A DNA stretch of 64,000 bases, taken from Fibrobacteria bacterium AD312. GTDB taxonomy: Bacteria > Fibrobacterota > Fibrobacteria > Fibrobacterales > Fibrobacteraceae. The notes beneath the pieces are model-generated. The model ran no database searches, was not told the DNA's origin, and worked only from the letters and a program-made list of their open reading frames with translations. The DNA lies in NCBI GenBank assembly GCA_001462345.1, contig LIUM01000050.1, positions 37,668 to 101,667 on the forward strand. The letters are read 5' to 3'. Of this stretch, positions 1 through 8,145 are shown piece by piece. The first letter of the stretch is position 1; each line of letters begins with the position of its first letter. The position numbers were made by a program, and so were the translations under genes.

Positions 1-321
1 GACTCGATAATCTAAGCTATGAGTTAACAGGTGCTTCAAAAGAATTTGATTTCTAAAGTTTGTTTGGAGCTCTTCAATCCATGAGATAACGGGGGTTTCA
101 AGAGATAATTCCCCTTTAAGAATATAATGAAGAGCTAAAGTAGATGTGGGGCATACTTTTGTTAAAGAAGCTATATCAAAGACAGAATCAGGGCTCGCGT
201 TTAAAGAAACAAATAAAGTTTCTTGATTTGGCAGCAAAACGCCAACAACAGCCTTGTCAAAAATTTGTGCGGTTTGAGCTTCTGCTAAAGCGAGATCTAT
301 TTTTTCTTTTAAGTTATTCAT
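1..321 (-). CDS. Serine hydrolase (beta-lactamase/PBP-like family), N-terminal fragment
   Basis: Reading the complement from an ATG at 321 gives an open frame of 107 codons that runs off the left edge of the window. Residues 48-60 carry the family signature FDIASLTKVCPT, with S52-x-x-K55 as the expected nucleophile and general base of the class C beta-lactamase/esterase fold (PF00144). The downstream HLLTHSLDYRV resembles the conserved LLxHxSGL stretch of this family. No signal peptide is seen at this start, so a cytoplasmic hydrolase is possible. The rest of the gene, including the YxN and HxG-type motifs, lies outside the window, so substrate cannot be guessed. The SxxK signature makes the family call fairly safe. 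Confidence 0.75.
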   Translation of the reverse strand, partial: MNNLKEKIDLALAEAQTAQIFDKAVVGVLLPNQETLFVSLNASPDSVFDIASLTKVCPTSTLALHYILKGELSLETPVISWIEELQTNFRNQILLKHLLTHSLDYRV

Positions 322-659
322 GGTCTTATTAAAATAGTTAAGTTCAATGTTCAAGTGATTAAAAATTGTTGATATTCAATGATAGCAGCTAACTCACATT
401 TCATTGAAACGCAATAATGAATTGCGGCACCTACCCTCGGCTTTTGTTTTGGCAAATAAAAAAATGCCGATTTTCATGCAACTTGGTAATATGCATGCGA
501 GCATTTTAGCAGCATTTTTTATTAATATTTTTTTACTTCTGGTTGAATAGTTCAAATAAGTATTTTTCTTGCTTTATCGAGACTCAATAAAAATGACCTT
601 TCCTATTTTTTAACGAAGCCCTTTATTGCAAAGACTTTTATATTTTATAAAATTGTAAT
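322..659. other. Intergenic region between divergent genes
   Basis: About 340 bases separate the minus-strand serine hydrolase from the plus-strand NUDIX gene, so both promoters should lie here. An AT-rich stretch at 636-651 (TATATT and TATAAA) ends less than 15 nt before the NUDIX ATG and is a possible -10 region. A CGGC...GCCG inverted repeat with a T-rich loop spans about 438-471. No open frame on either strand is convincing. Confidence 0.5.
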
Positions 660-1193
660 ATGGAAGAATACATTGACATATTAAACGCGCATGGCGAGTC
701 ATTAAATTATAGTGCTTCTAGAACAGAAGTTCATGCGAAAGGGTTATGGCATCGGACGGTTCATATTTGGGTTTTTGACCTGAATGGAAAAATCTTGTTT
801 CAAAAACGAAGTCTAAAAAAAGAAAATCATCCAGGATTATTAGACACGAGTTGCGCAGGTCATATTTCTGCAGGAGATGATAGCCGAAATGCGGGCGTAC
901 GAGAGCTTGCTGAAGAATTAGGCATTATCAAGAAAACGGATGATCTAAAATTTCTTTTTGAATCAAAACATGAAACGGTTTTAAATAATGGTTCTTACTT
1001 AGATAACGAATATTATGATGTTTATCGGGTGGATCTTTCTCTAAAAGAAGTAGAAATGCTTAGTCCACAAAAAAGCGAGTTAGAATCGCTACATTGGTTT
1101 TCAATTAAAGAGTTTCAGACTCTTTTAGAAAAAGAACCTTCCCTTTTTGTAGAACATACAGAAGACTTTAAATACTTAAAACGCCTCGGTTAG
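660..1193 (+). CDS. NUDIX hydrolase (YfcD/isopentenyl-diphosphate isomerase-like)
   Basis: The 177-residue protein carries a NUDIX box at about residues 67-89: G67, then R81-E82-L-A-E84-E85-L-G88-I, with the first glutamate of the canonical box replaced by aspartate (D73). The VHIWVFD and LFQKRS strands before it and the WFSIKEF stretch after it match the NUDIX group related to isopentenyl-diphosphate isomerases (YfcD-like), which hydrolyse X-linked nucleoside or prenyl diphosphates. Substrate is not predictable. The ATG at 660 has no Shine-Dalgarno sequence; a TATAAA lies 9 nt upstream, so the mRNA may have a very short leader. A GC-rich hairpin (ACGCCTC/GAGGCGT) overlaps the stop codon and may help termination against the convergent neighbour. 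Confidence 0.85.
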   Translation: MEEYIDILNAHGESLNYSASRTEVHAKGLWHRTVHIWVFDLNGKILFQKRSLKKENHPGLLDTSCAGHISAGDDSRNAGVRELAEELGIIKKTDDLKFLFESKHETVLNNGSYLDNEYYDVYRVDLSLKEVEMLSPQKSELESLHWFSIKEFQTLLEKEPSLFVEHTEDFKYLKRLG

Positions 1194-1248
1194 AGGCGTA
1201 TCGTTACAATCAAAAAATGGGGTTTCAGCAAATAAGCAGAAAGCGTTT

Positions 1249-2643
1249 TTATTTTATAGCTGGGATAAACAAAAAGAGCTTTTGACCTTTTTGTACAGAG
1301 ACTTGCTTAAAAGTGAACCTCGAAACCGTAGCACCTCTAGAGTCTAAAGCAGCAATGTCAAGATCATGTACTCCAGGAGCTACAGGAATGCGAGTCATGT
1401 GAATACGATTAGGCATAAAAAGGCCTACACGTAAATCTGCTTTTTCTAATTGACTAGAAGCAACGTCTGTTCCAATACTTGTGGCTAAGTTCAAAAGGGG
1501 ATTACTGGTTTCAACCGCTTTTTTTGTTTTTTGAGCGGCAAAAGTACGTAAAGCGACACGAGCGGCTGTCTTTGCAACTGTACCAGACCAATCGTCTTTT
1601 AAATTGCGAGTGATTTCATCATTTAAGTCCGTGACGCTTTCAGAGTAAATTTCTGGTTCGTTATTGAGATAAATGGAGAAATCATAAACATTAAAAGGAA
1701 GCACTTTCTTTTCAGGAAGGCTAAAGGCGATGTGAGCTGTTGCAGTACCTGATTGTGCAATGATAGGCGCAAGCATAGTGAAACTCTTCACTTCACCAGT
1801 TTGACCATCTGTATAGGTGAGATTTAGGCCTTCACCATTCACAAAAGTTCCTGACATTCTCATTTCGCCAAGAATAGGACTATGCCCAGCGTAACCAACG
1901 ACAACGATTTCTGCGCCCTTCTCTTCAAGGCTTTGAGAGAGAGGTGTTTCTGTGTTAGGAATATTTAATTGTCTTAAATCGTCTTCTCTTCCATTTTTTT
2001 GAAGAGATGAAGATGTAAAATCAACAAGTTCTGTAGGTAATTTTTGCCTGTATTCTTGATATGCTTTAACTGCCTTATAATAAGAAATGGCGGCGTTATC
2101 ATTCTCTCCGTTCATCTCATAAACAAGAGCGGTTAAGTATTGTAAAAAGCCATTGTCATTGACCTTTTCACTATCTTTTTGGTAAAGAGCTTCCATAGCC
2201 ATTTGTGCTCTTTTGACTTCGACGTTGGCGCCATCTAGATCATTGATAGCTAGGTAATTCAATATTTGAACTTGATACAAAAAGAGCAATTCAAAAGGCC
2301 TAGCGCGATAAGGACGAGTATTATCGTTTGTTAAAAGAGCAGCGGCCTCATTTGTGACGGACTTGGCGTACAAGTCTTCATAAATTTGTTCTGCCTTTGT
2401 TAAGTGATCAATGCTTTTTTTAAAGTCTCTATTGTAGTGAAATAGCACGCCTAAATCAAAGTGATACAAAAAGGCGCTTTTCTCACCATAGAGATCTTCT
2501 TTCTCTTTTTCAATGGTTTGAATAGCTCCAGAAAAGCCTCCCCTTTCAAGAGATTGAGAAAGAGCATCGTAGCGCACATTTGATTTATTGGCACAGCCAA
2601 ATAATAGAAAGCTTATAAAAACTAGAAGAGCAATTTTATTCAT
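1249..2643 (-). CDS. COG3014-family lipoprotein with TPR-like N-terminal half
   Basis: The 464-residue product starts with a lipoprotein signal (lipobox LLFGC, acylated Cys17). The N-terminal half is alpha-helical with TPR-like repeats (FLYHFDLGVLFHYNRDFKKSI, FLQYLTALVYEMNGENDNA); the C-terminal half is beta-rich and ends in a hydrophobic strand (LFLFIPAIK). This agrees with the uncharacterised COG3014 lipoprotein family, commonly found beside LpoB-like genes. The LpoB-like gene lies 22 nt upstream on the same strand, so the two form an operon. An envelope role linked to peptidoglycan synthesis is inferred only from that neighbour. No enzymatic motif is visible. Confidence 0.75.
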   Translation of the reverse strand: MNKIALLVFISFLLFGCANKSNVRYDALSQSLERGGFSGAIQTIEKEKEDLYGEKSAFLYHFDLGVLFHYNRDFKKSIDHLTKAEQIYEDLYAKSVTNEAAALLTNDNTRPYRARPFELLFLYQVQILNYLAINDLDGANVEVKRAQMAMEALYQKDSEKVNDNGFLQYLTALVYEMNGENDNAAISYYKAVKAYQEYRQKLPTELVDFTSSSLQKNGREDDLRQLNIPNTETPLSQSLEEKGAEIVVVGYAGHSPILGEMRMSGTFVNGEGLNLTYTDGQTGEVKSFTMLAPIIAQSGTATAHIAFSLPEKKVLPFNVYDFSIYLNNEPEIYSESVTDLNDEITRNLKDDWSGTVAKTAARVALRTFAAQKTKKAVETSNPLLNLATSIGTDVASSQLEKADLRVGLFMPNRIHMTRIPVAPGVHDLDIAALDSRGATVSRFTFKQVSVQKGQKLFLFIPAIK

Positions 2644-2665
2644 AGAAGATAATACTCAAAAAAGA

Positions 2666-3268
2666 TTAAAATTTTACAGCGTCTCTAGAAATGTATTTCT
2701 TGATCTTTTTGTTGCCAATCCAAACTTTGCGATGGCTTTGAAGATCAGTAAGTTCTAAGTCAATTTGGTAGAAAATCACTTGTTCACCACCATCTTGGTC
2801 GATAATAGAATTTAGAGAACCAGTGAGCATTAAATCAGCCCCAATTTCTTGGCCAGCATCTTTTCTTGTTTCGTCGGTTGCGTTTCCAGCTTGGCTTTCG
2901 ATTTCATTACGAAGTTCTTGACGTTCAGGAGCACTGGCGACAAAATCAACCGTACCAGAGTTAATTAAAGCACGTTCCATATCTTTAATAAAAGTCTCTA
3001 TATTAATGTGCTCGTGGCTTTTATTGCGAACTTTACCAATAACTACGGTTGGATTTGCCCCTTTTTGTTGGATCATATTAGAATACCATGGGCGGCTAAG
3101 ACAGTCTTTAATCATTTCATCTGCTACTAAGCGAGAATCAGTGTCGTTCCATCGACCCGATAAATCGACAACAGCATTAGGATCAATGCGAGAGACTTTT
3201 TGGTTACTGCTGCAAGCCACTAAAAATAATAGGCTGAAAAAGAATAGAACGCGGAAAAAATTGTTCAT
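2666..3268 (-). CDS. LpoB-like penicillin-binding protein activator lipoprotein
   Basis: The 200-residue protein has a lipobox LFLVAC (Cys19). The mature part begins IDPNAVVDLSGRWNDTDS, a hallmark of the LpoB/YcfM family (COG3417). The core (PTVVIGKVRNKSHEHI, DMERALINSG, GQEIGADLMLTGSLNSI) is the alpha/beta domain that in Escherichia coli LpoB touches the UB2H domain of PBP1B and stimulates peptidoglycan polymerisation. It would be anchored in the outer membrane facing the periplasm. It leads a two-gene operon with the COG3014 lipoprotein. An AAGGAG-type ribosome binding site lies before the ATG at 3268. Whether the target PBP also has UB2H cannot be seen here. Confidence 0.85.
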   Translation of the reverse strand: MNNFFRVLFFFSLLFLVACSSNQKVSRIDPNAVVDLSGRWNDTDSRLVADEMIKDCLSRPWYSNMIQQKGANPTVVIGKVRNKSHEHINIETFIKDMERALINSGTVDFVASAPERQELRNEIESQAGNATDETRKDAGQEIGADLMLTGSLNSIIDQDGGEQVIFYQIDLELTDLQSHRKVWIGNKKIKKYISRDAVKF

Positions 3269-3373
3269 AATAAAACTCCTTTTAATCTAAAATGAAATTA
3301 ACATTTTTTACATCATTTTTACAATGATGATAAAAAAAATGGGCTGTTTCTTTACCTATTTTATTGAAATGTG

Positions 3374-5095
3374 CTATTTCGCACTTGATTGCTCTTTACT
3401 GTAATGGCGTAATCGAAGGAGTGTGGCGGCAATTTCTTGAGTTCTAGGCAAAGAAAGATCACGACTAAAGCCTTGAGGCAATTTCCTAAACCCGACATTT
3501 TGAATTTGAGCACACCATTTTTGAATTAATTCGAAAGAAGGCTCTTCAGTTGCATTTTGCAATAAATTCAAAAGAATATAGCCTGCACCAAAACGTTGAG
3601 ATGTATTACAAAAGCCTGCAATTTTATTGGTTTCGCTAAGTAAAAAGCCGATCTGAAGGCAAGTGTCCCCTTTCATTTTAATCTTCACTTGACGTTCCAC
3701 AGGTGAGGATGGTCGAACATGGGGTAACAAAGGCTGAATGTATGTTAAAAAAGAACGACTTTCAGAAAAATGGAGGGGAAGAACAACGTTTTCTTCTTCG
3801 GCTAGTTTTGATAAAGGAGGATTTTGCTCATTAATTAATTTCGCTTTGGCTGTTGCGTTTTCTGGAAGGTAGTTATTCACAAGAATTACTTGATCTGCGA
3901 CTTGCAAATAATCTCCACAGGCGCCAGCGACTAATAAGAAATTTAGGCCATGTTTTTTAAGAGTAACAATTCGATCAATTAATGGAATGAGAGGTTCTCT
4001 TTCAGATCCAATAAGAGCTCGCACTCGAGGGTCTCTTATTAAAAAGTTCACTGCAGAACTATCTTCATCAATTAAAAAGGTAGTGGCTCCAAACTCGGCG
4101 GCTTCTAATAAGTTAGCGGCTTCACTAGTAGAGCCAGAGGCTGAGGCTGTTGAAAAACGATCCGTTTTAATACCAAATGGAAGATCTCGCACTAAAAATG
4201 AAATGTCACTTTCTCGCACGCTACGCCCTTCTTCAGAATGAATTCGAGTCGCAGTTTCATCAATCACAATCCACTCGCGGCCATCGCCTGGAATATGAGG
4301 GTAAACCGCTTTTTCTAAAGCGTTGAGTACAGTAGATTTTCCATGATAAGCCCCACCAGAAATCACGGTAATGCCTTTAGGAATGCCCATGCCAGAAATC
4401 GTTTGCCCTAAGACATCAAAAGAACATTCCATGTCGAGAGGAGATTGAAAACGAATCGCTTCTAAAAGAGGCTCGTCAGATAAACCAGAGGCTCTTGGTA
4501 AAATGGCGCCATTAGGAATAAAAGCAATAAGGCCAGAGGGTTTTAATTGTTCTTTTAAAGCTTCGCGAATTTCTAAACATTCAATATGTTTTTGAAGAGT
4601 CTCTAAAAACTGACCTCCAAAATCATAAAGGCTAGAGGTTAGAATATCTGGAAGAACAGAGGTTAATAAATTGGCCGCTTCATTTGCATCAATGATTCGC
4701 TGATTTCCTGGTAGTTTTATTTGCAAACAGACTTGTACCTTACCATTTTCAATCCAGAGAGCGTTACGCAAAATAACTTCTTGACCAGGTTTCATCACTG
4801 TGAAAACGGGTTGGTCTTTGGGATTCCATTCTTCGATGGCTTGAGACAATCGACGAAGTAAAAAGTCAGAAGTTGCGAGGCGCTTTGTGAATGAATTGAT
4901 AAATTGTGGTTGTAAGCCTAGGCAAGAAAAAGGAGCGGTTAAAAGAATCTTAGAAGCAGGAGCATAGGGATCTCCTTGAATATGAATGAATTCTAAATCG
5001 AAATCGCCTAAATTCCAAGTTTTTTGAGATAAACTTTTATATAACCCGTATGGTTTACCAGTTAAAGAAAGTAACTTTCTGTATAATTCTTTCAT
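3374..5095 (-). CDS. ABC-class predicted ATPase (COG3044 / PF09818)
   Basis: This 573-residue soluble protein has a Walker A variant GGAYHGKST at residues 247-255, the characteristic glycine-rich P-loop with histidine of the COG3044 ABC-class ATPases. TTFLIDEDSSAVNFL gives a Walker B-like strand, and RDPRVRALI follows it as usual in the family. No transmembrane segment or transporter partner is present, so it is not an importer or exporter. The biological role of the family is not established. It is a stand-alone gene with its own promoter region shared divergently with the PEGA gene. Length matches the family's usual 550-580 residues. Confidence 0.85.
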   Translation of the reverse strand: MKELYRKLLSLTGKPYGLYKSLSQKTWNLGDFDLEFIHIQGDPYAPASKILLTAPFSCLGLQPQFINSFTKRLATSDFLLRRLSQAIEEWNPKDQPVFTVMKPGQEVILRNALWIENGKVQVCLQIKLPGNQRIIDANEAANLLTSVLPDILTSSLYDFGGQFLETLQKHIECLEIREALKEQLKPSGLIAFIPNGAILPRASGLSDEPLLEAIRFQSPLDMECSFDVLGQTISGMGIPKGITVISGGAYHGKSTVLNALEKAVYPHIPGDGREWIVIDETATRIHSEEGRSVRESDISFLVRDLPFGIKTDRFSTASASGSTSEAANLLEAAEFGATTFLIDEDSSAVNFLIRDPRVRALIGSEREPLIPLIDRIVTLKKHGLNFLLVAGACGDYLQVADQVILVNNYLPENATAKAKLINEQNPPLSKLAEEENVVLPLHFSESRSFLTYIQPLLPHVRPSSPVERQVKIKMKGDTCLQIGFLLSETNKIAGFCNTSQRFGAGYILLNLLQNATEEPSFELIQKWCAQIQNVGFRKLPQGFSRDLSLPRTQEIAATLLRLRHYSKEQSSAK

Positions 5096-5231
5096 TCAAG
5101 ATCCTTTAAGCGATTGAATTACAAATAATAGTTTGTTTTTTAAGCGACGTAAAAAAAGAATTTAAGAACCAATAAAAATATTCATGGGCAAATAAGAGCA
5201 AAAAAGATAGTCTTAAAAAAAAGTTACAGTG

Positions 5232-5325
5232 AAAACGGCCCGTTTTGAGCCAGATTTAAAAAAAATGGCACTTTCTATGCAAAATCTTTATATTTTAGTG
5301 GTAAATCTTTTGATCTTAGGAGTTT
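5232..5325 (+). promoter_or_regulatory. Promoter region of the PEGA-domain gene with a small palindrome
   Basis: A 15-bp palindrome with one central base (AAAACGGCCCGTTTT, 5232-5246) lies about 45 nt upstream of a TATATTTTA block (about 5291-5299). An AGGAG ribosome binding site follows just before the ATG at 5330. The palindrome could be an operator or chance; it also lies upstream of the divergent ATPase gene. Confidence 0.4.
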
Positions 5326-5329
5326 TTTA

Positions 5330-5851
5330 ATGAAGTATTTTTCTCTTACAGCTCTGTTAGTCGCTATTTTAGCTTTCATGGCAGTTGCAGAAGAACCACC
5401 TCCTCGTGGCGGTGTCGGTAAAGTAACCATTATCACAGACCCTCCTAATAGTCAGGTATTCTTGGGTGGTGAAGATCTTGGAAAAAGCCCAATTGTCGAG
5501 CGTGAATTTAAATCTGGACGTCATACTCTAGTTGTGATTGACCAAGGTTTTGAATTGATCAATGAACGTTTCAATGTATGGCCAAATAAAGTGAATACTT
5601 TTGGTGGCAAAACGGTCATTCCAAAGGGTCATATTCGCATCACGACCACTCCAGCAAAATGTATCATCTATGTCGATGGTGAACATTCTGACCAAACAAG
5701 TGGAGCTGCTTTAACTGTTCGTAATCTAGATGCGGGTGACCACGTTGTTCGCGCTGAGTGCAGTAACCGCAAGAGCGTCGAAGAATTAGTGAAAGTCGAA
5801 GGTGAAAAAACAATTGAAGTGCATTTAGATGCCTCTGGCAAAAAGAAATAA
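5330..5851 (+). CDS. Exported PEGA-domain protein
   Basis: The 173-residue protein starts with a cleavable signal peptide (cleavage likely after AVA, about residue 20). Two PEGA repeats follow: VTIITDPPNSQVFLGGEDLG (about 31-50) through the RHTLVV strand, and a second copy from IRITTTPAKCIIYVDG. PEGA domains are beta-sandwich modules found in surface and periplasmic proteins, often for protein or wall contacts. There is no catalytic motif. Gene is monocistronic: good AGGAG site in front, strong terminator behind. Confidence 0.85.
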   Translation: MKYFSLTALLVAILAFMAVAEEPPPRGGVGKVTIITDPPNSQVFLGGEDLGKSPIVEREFKSGRHTLVVIDQGFELINERFNVWPNKVNTFGGKTVIPKGHIRITTTPAKCIIYVDGEHSDQTSGAALTVRNLDAGDHVVRAECSNRKSVEELVKVEGEKTIEVHLDASGKKK

Positions 5852-5870
5852 TTTTTTTTGATTAATGAGA

Positions 5871-5905
5871 AAAAGACCTTTTTTACTAAAGGTCTTTTTT
5901 TATTT
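5871..5905 (+). terminator. Rho-independent terminator
   Basis: AAAGACC stem, short loop, GGTCTTT and a run of seven T residues follow the PEGA gene. A near copy of this terminator lies after the next gene at 6847-6882. Confidence 0.85.
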
Positions 5906-6016
5906 GTTATGAAGATAAACCTTTATTAAAGGCTTGCGAATAATTATAAAGTATTGCTACGTAAGTATTAATTTTGGCAAGGATTATAAACAAAAAAAGC
6001 ATATAAATTTTTTTTA

Positions 6017-6052
6017 TTGCGTGTGAGAAATGGAGTTGTTATACTTACTTAT
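6017..6052 (+). promoter_or_regulatory. Sigma70-like promoter reading into a leaderless start
   Basis: TTGCGT (6017-6022), a 17-nt spacer and TATACT (6040-6045) form a good sigma70-type promoter. The predicted transcription start (about 6052) falls at the ATG at 6053, so the mRNA would begin at its start codon. This also argues against a TTG start at 6017, which would lie inside the promoter. Confidence 0.6.
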
Positions 6053-6829
6053 ATGAATAAAAAAACACAAGTAACCACATTTATAATTATCGTCGTAATA
6101 CTTGCCATTGCATTCTTCATTCGTGATTGGTATGTCTTCTTTCAGTGTGGCGCAGTGCAACAATGCCTTGCTGATTCCAGCCACTTTCAAAATTATGCCA
6201 AATTCGCTGTAACGACAATCATAACAATCATAGCGTTTTTTATAGGGAAAAATTCTCTTTGCCTGCGTGATCGTATTTTTTTGCAGGCTGGGTTTATCAT
6301 GGCCCTCTGTGCTGACTTTTGCTTAAAAATTTTACATAATGTGGTAAGCCTTTTTGAACACAGTGGTGATTACACGCTTCTTGGAATTTGCTTTTTTATG
6401 GTGGTGCAAGCCCTGTTTATATTCCGTCATACACGTTTGAGTGATACTGATGATCATATGCCTTGGATTCTGTGCATCCCATTTGCAGTCATGTTTATTT
6501 GCAATGCACTTCATTTGTTTAAGGTTTATGAAAGTTCTACAATTTCCATAATAGGAACTTATGCCGCCTTTCTTATTTGTTCTTTGGTGGTTGCTATTCA
6601 AGTACCGAAAAAGGGATATTTCCCCGGAAAAAATGCAAAACTTATTAAACTCGGTATGATACTCTTTTTCTGCTGCGATGTGTGTGTGGGAATTTCTCTT
6701 GCATCAGGGCCAGACCATTCTATTCTACAGGTAATTGCTACCATTGCCAACAATTTCGTTTGGTTCTTCTACACACCAGCTTTGATTTGCCTAGCGTGGA
6801 GTGGATATAAACAGCAAATGCAAAAGTAA
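6053..6829 (+). CDS. YhhN-like multi-pass membrane protein
   Basis: From the ATG at 6053 the protein has 258 residues and about eight hydrophobic segments. The pattern FIMALCADFCLKILH, DYTLLGICFFMVVQALFIFRH and FCCDVCVGISLA, with acidic residues buried in helices, matches the YhhN/TMEM86 family (PF07947), whose animal members are lysoplasmalogenases. Bacterial members are poorly characterised, so the activity is an inference. An in-frame TTG at 6017 was not chosen because it sits in the -35 element and has no ribosome binding site. Neighbours give no functional clue. Confidence 0.6.
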   Translation: MNKKTQVTTFIIIVVILAIAFFIRDWYVFFQCGAVQQCLADSSHFQNYAKFAVTTIITIIAFFIGKNSLCLRDRIFLQAGFIMALCADFCLKILHNVVSLFEHSGDYTLLGICFFMVVQALFIFRHTRLSDTDDHMPWILCIPFAVMFICNALHLFKVYESSTISIIGTYAAFLICSLVVAIQVPKKGYFPGKNAKLIKLGMILFFCCDVCVGISLASGPDHSILQVIATIANNFVWFFYTPALICLAWSGYKQQMQK

Positions 6830-6846
6830 GCCAGCAAAACAGATTA

Positions 6847-6882
6847 GAAAAAAGACCTTTTTTACAAAAGGTCTTTTTTTAT
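6847..6882 (+). terminator. Rho-independent terminator
   Basis: AAAGACC stem with GGTCTTT and seven T residues, nearly identical to the terminator at 5871-5905. Confidence 0.85.
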
Positions 6883-7017
6883 TGTGAATAGATGTTAAAG
6901 ATTATTAAACCTAAGTGGGTAATCACAAAGTATTAAGGCCTGATGGCTCTGGGTAGAAGGGGTTAAAGGGAAAAGACAATCGCTTGATAGCGGTAATATT
7001 TTGAAAACATTAAAAGT

Positions 7018-7047
7018 TATTCAAAAAAAAGACCTAATTTTGAATAA
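7018..7047 (+). repeat. Upstream direct repeat, copy 1
   Basis: TTCAAAAAAAA followed by GACCTAATTTTGAATA lies about 70 nt before the lipoprotein start. A near copy precedes hsdM at 8111-8139. See the finding on this pair. Confidence 0.7.
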
Positions 7048-7115
7048 TGAGTTCCCGACCGTGATTGTTGTTGTTTTGGAAAATTGATTTTTTTGAATGA
7101 AGGATTGGTAATAAA

Positions 7116-7985
7116 ATGGTGAAGCATTTTTTTGAAATATTTATCTTAGTAGGGAGTGTCATCTTGTTTTTCGCCTGTGACCGTGAAAATATCAATGTTG
7201 GTCCTTTAAATAATTGTCCTTCGGGATATATTTGTGATACGACTTATATCGATACAAGTGCCTATAGCTTTATTTATTATTCTGGCAAGAAAACTCTTGA
7301 TACAGTGACAGCCTTGGCCGAGGATATCTCTTGTGACATCCAAGAAAATATTTTTCAATGTGCGTTGAGAGAAATTTTCAAGCGTTGTGTTATAGTGTAC
7401 TCAACCACAAATGCTAATAATACAACAGATCAACTGTTGAAAGAAGTTGATTCACTTGTTCATAAAGAAATAAAATTGATGCGGATCGATACCACTTATA
7501 TTAATTACGGGAAAAAACGCCTCATAGATTATATTCCTTCTTATATTGAAATTCCTGAATTTCAATTAAAAGAATTCAAGGATGCATTTGATACCGTGGT
7601 CATCGATTATGATAAAAATAACGAAACTCACTTCTATGGAAGAGGATCCTATTTTTATGGACTCTATAAAATCAGTGATAAAGCGTTGCCTGATTTTGCT
7701 GGAGTAAGCTCCTATAAAGGATCCTATATAACCATTGACCATAAGGATGCACCTAAAGATTCGGTATTTTTACTTGAAGAACTAAATGTTTCTAGTCCTT
7801 GTTATGAAACGACATACATTAAGTATCCATTGACACCAAAATATTATCGATCTTACATCTTTGCTATCTTAAACAAACCTTTTGAAAAAGACAGTACAGT
7901 CACATGGACGGCTTACTATCAAGATCTCTATGGAGTCACGGATTCAACAGAGGTGACGACTTTTTTTAAAATGAAAGAAGAATAG
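7116..7985 (+). CDS. Unrecognised lipoprotein
   Basis: The 289-residue product has a lipoprotein signal with lipobox LFFAC (Cys21). The mature part is rich in Tyr, Asp and Thr, contains paired cysteines (NCPSGYIC, ISCDIQENIFQC, RC, SPCYE) that could form disulfides, and looks mainly beta-stranded toward the C-terminus (YRSYIFAILNKPFEKDSTVTWTAYYQD). I do not recognise a family. It is preceded by a GAAGGA site and is the only gene between two copies of a roughly 28-bp repeat (7020-7047 and 8111-8139). A cell-envelope location is the only supported statement. Confidence 0.65.
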   Translation: MVKHFFEIFILVGSVILFFACDRENINVGPLNNCPSGYICDTTYIDTSAYSFIYYSGKKTLDTVTALAEDISCDIQENIFQCALREIFKRCVIVYSTTNANNTTDQLLKEVDSLVHKEIKLMRIDTTYINYGKKRLIDYIPSYIEIPEFQLKEFKDAFDTVVIDYDKNNETHFYGRGSYFYGLYKISDKALPDFAGVSSYKGSYITIDHKDAPKDSVFLLEELNVSSPCYETTYIKYPLTPKYYRSYIFAILNKPFEKDSTVTWTAYYQDLYGVTDSTEVTTFFKMKEE

Positions 7986-8107
7986 TAAATGAAGGCGAAG
8001 ATTTTGTTTATGGTAATGAACTGAATTCTTCTAATCACAGGTTCTATTTCAACTTAAATTTAATGTTTTTAAGCAGCAAACTGAACAATTGAAGTAAAAA
8101 AATAAAA

Positions 8108-8140
8108 GCTTTTCAAAAAAAGAACCTAATTTTGAATACA
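8108..8140 (+). repeat. Upstream direct repeat, copy 2 (hsdM leader)
   Basis: TTCAAAAAAAGAACC followed by TAATTTTGAATA ends 7 nt before the assigned hsdM start. It matches the copy at 7020-7047 with about two differences plus a one-base length change in the A-run. Confidence 0.7.
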
Positions 8141-8145
8141 AAGAT

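Noticed and set aside
144..332. Plus-strand 62-codon frame
   Set aside because: It lies opposite the serine hydrolase fragment, whose SxxK motif shows the minus strand is coding.
7018..8140. Insertion sequence bounded by direct repeats
   Set aside because: The repeats are about 28 bp but the gene between them is a lipoprotein, with no transposase or terminal inverted repeats.
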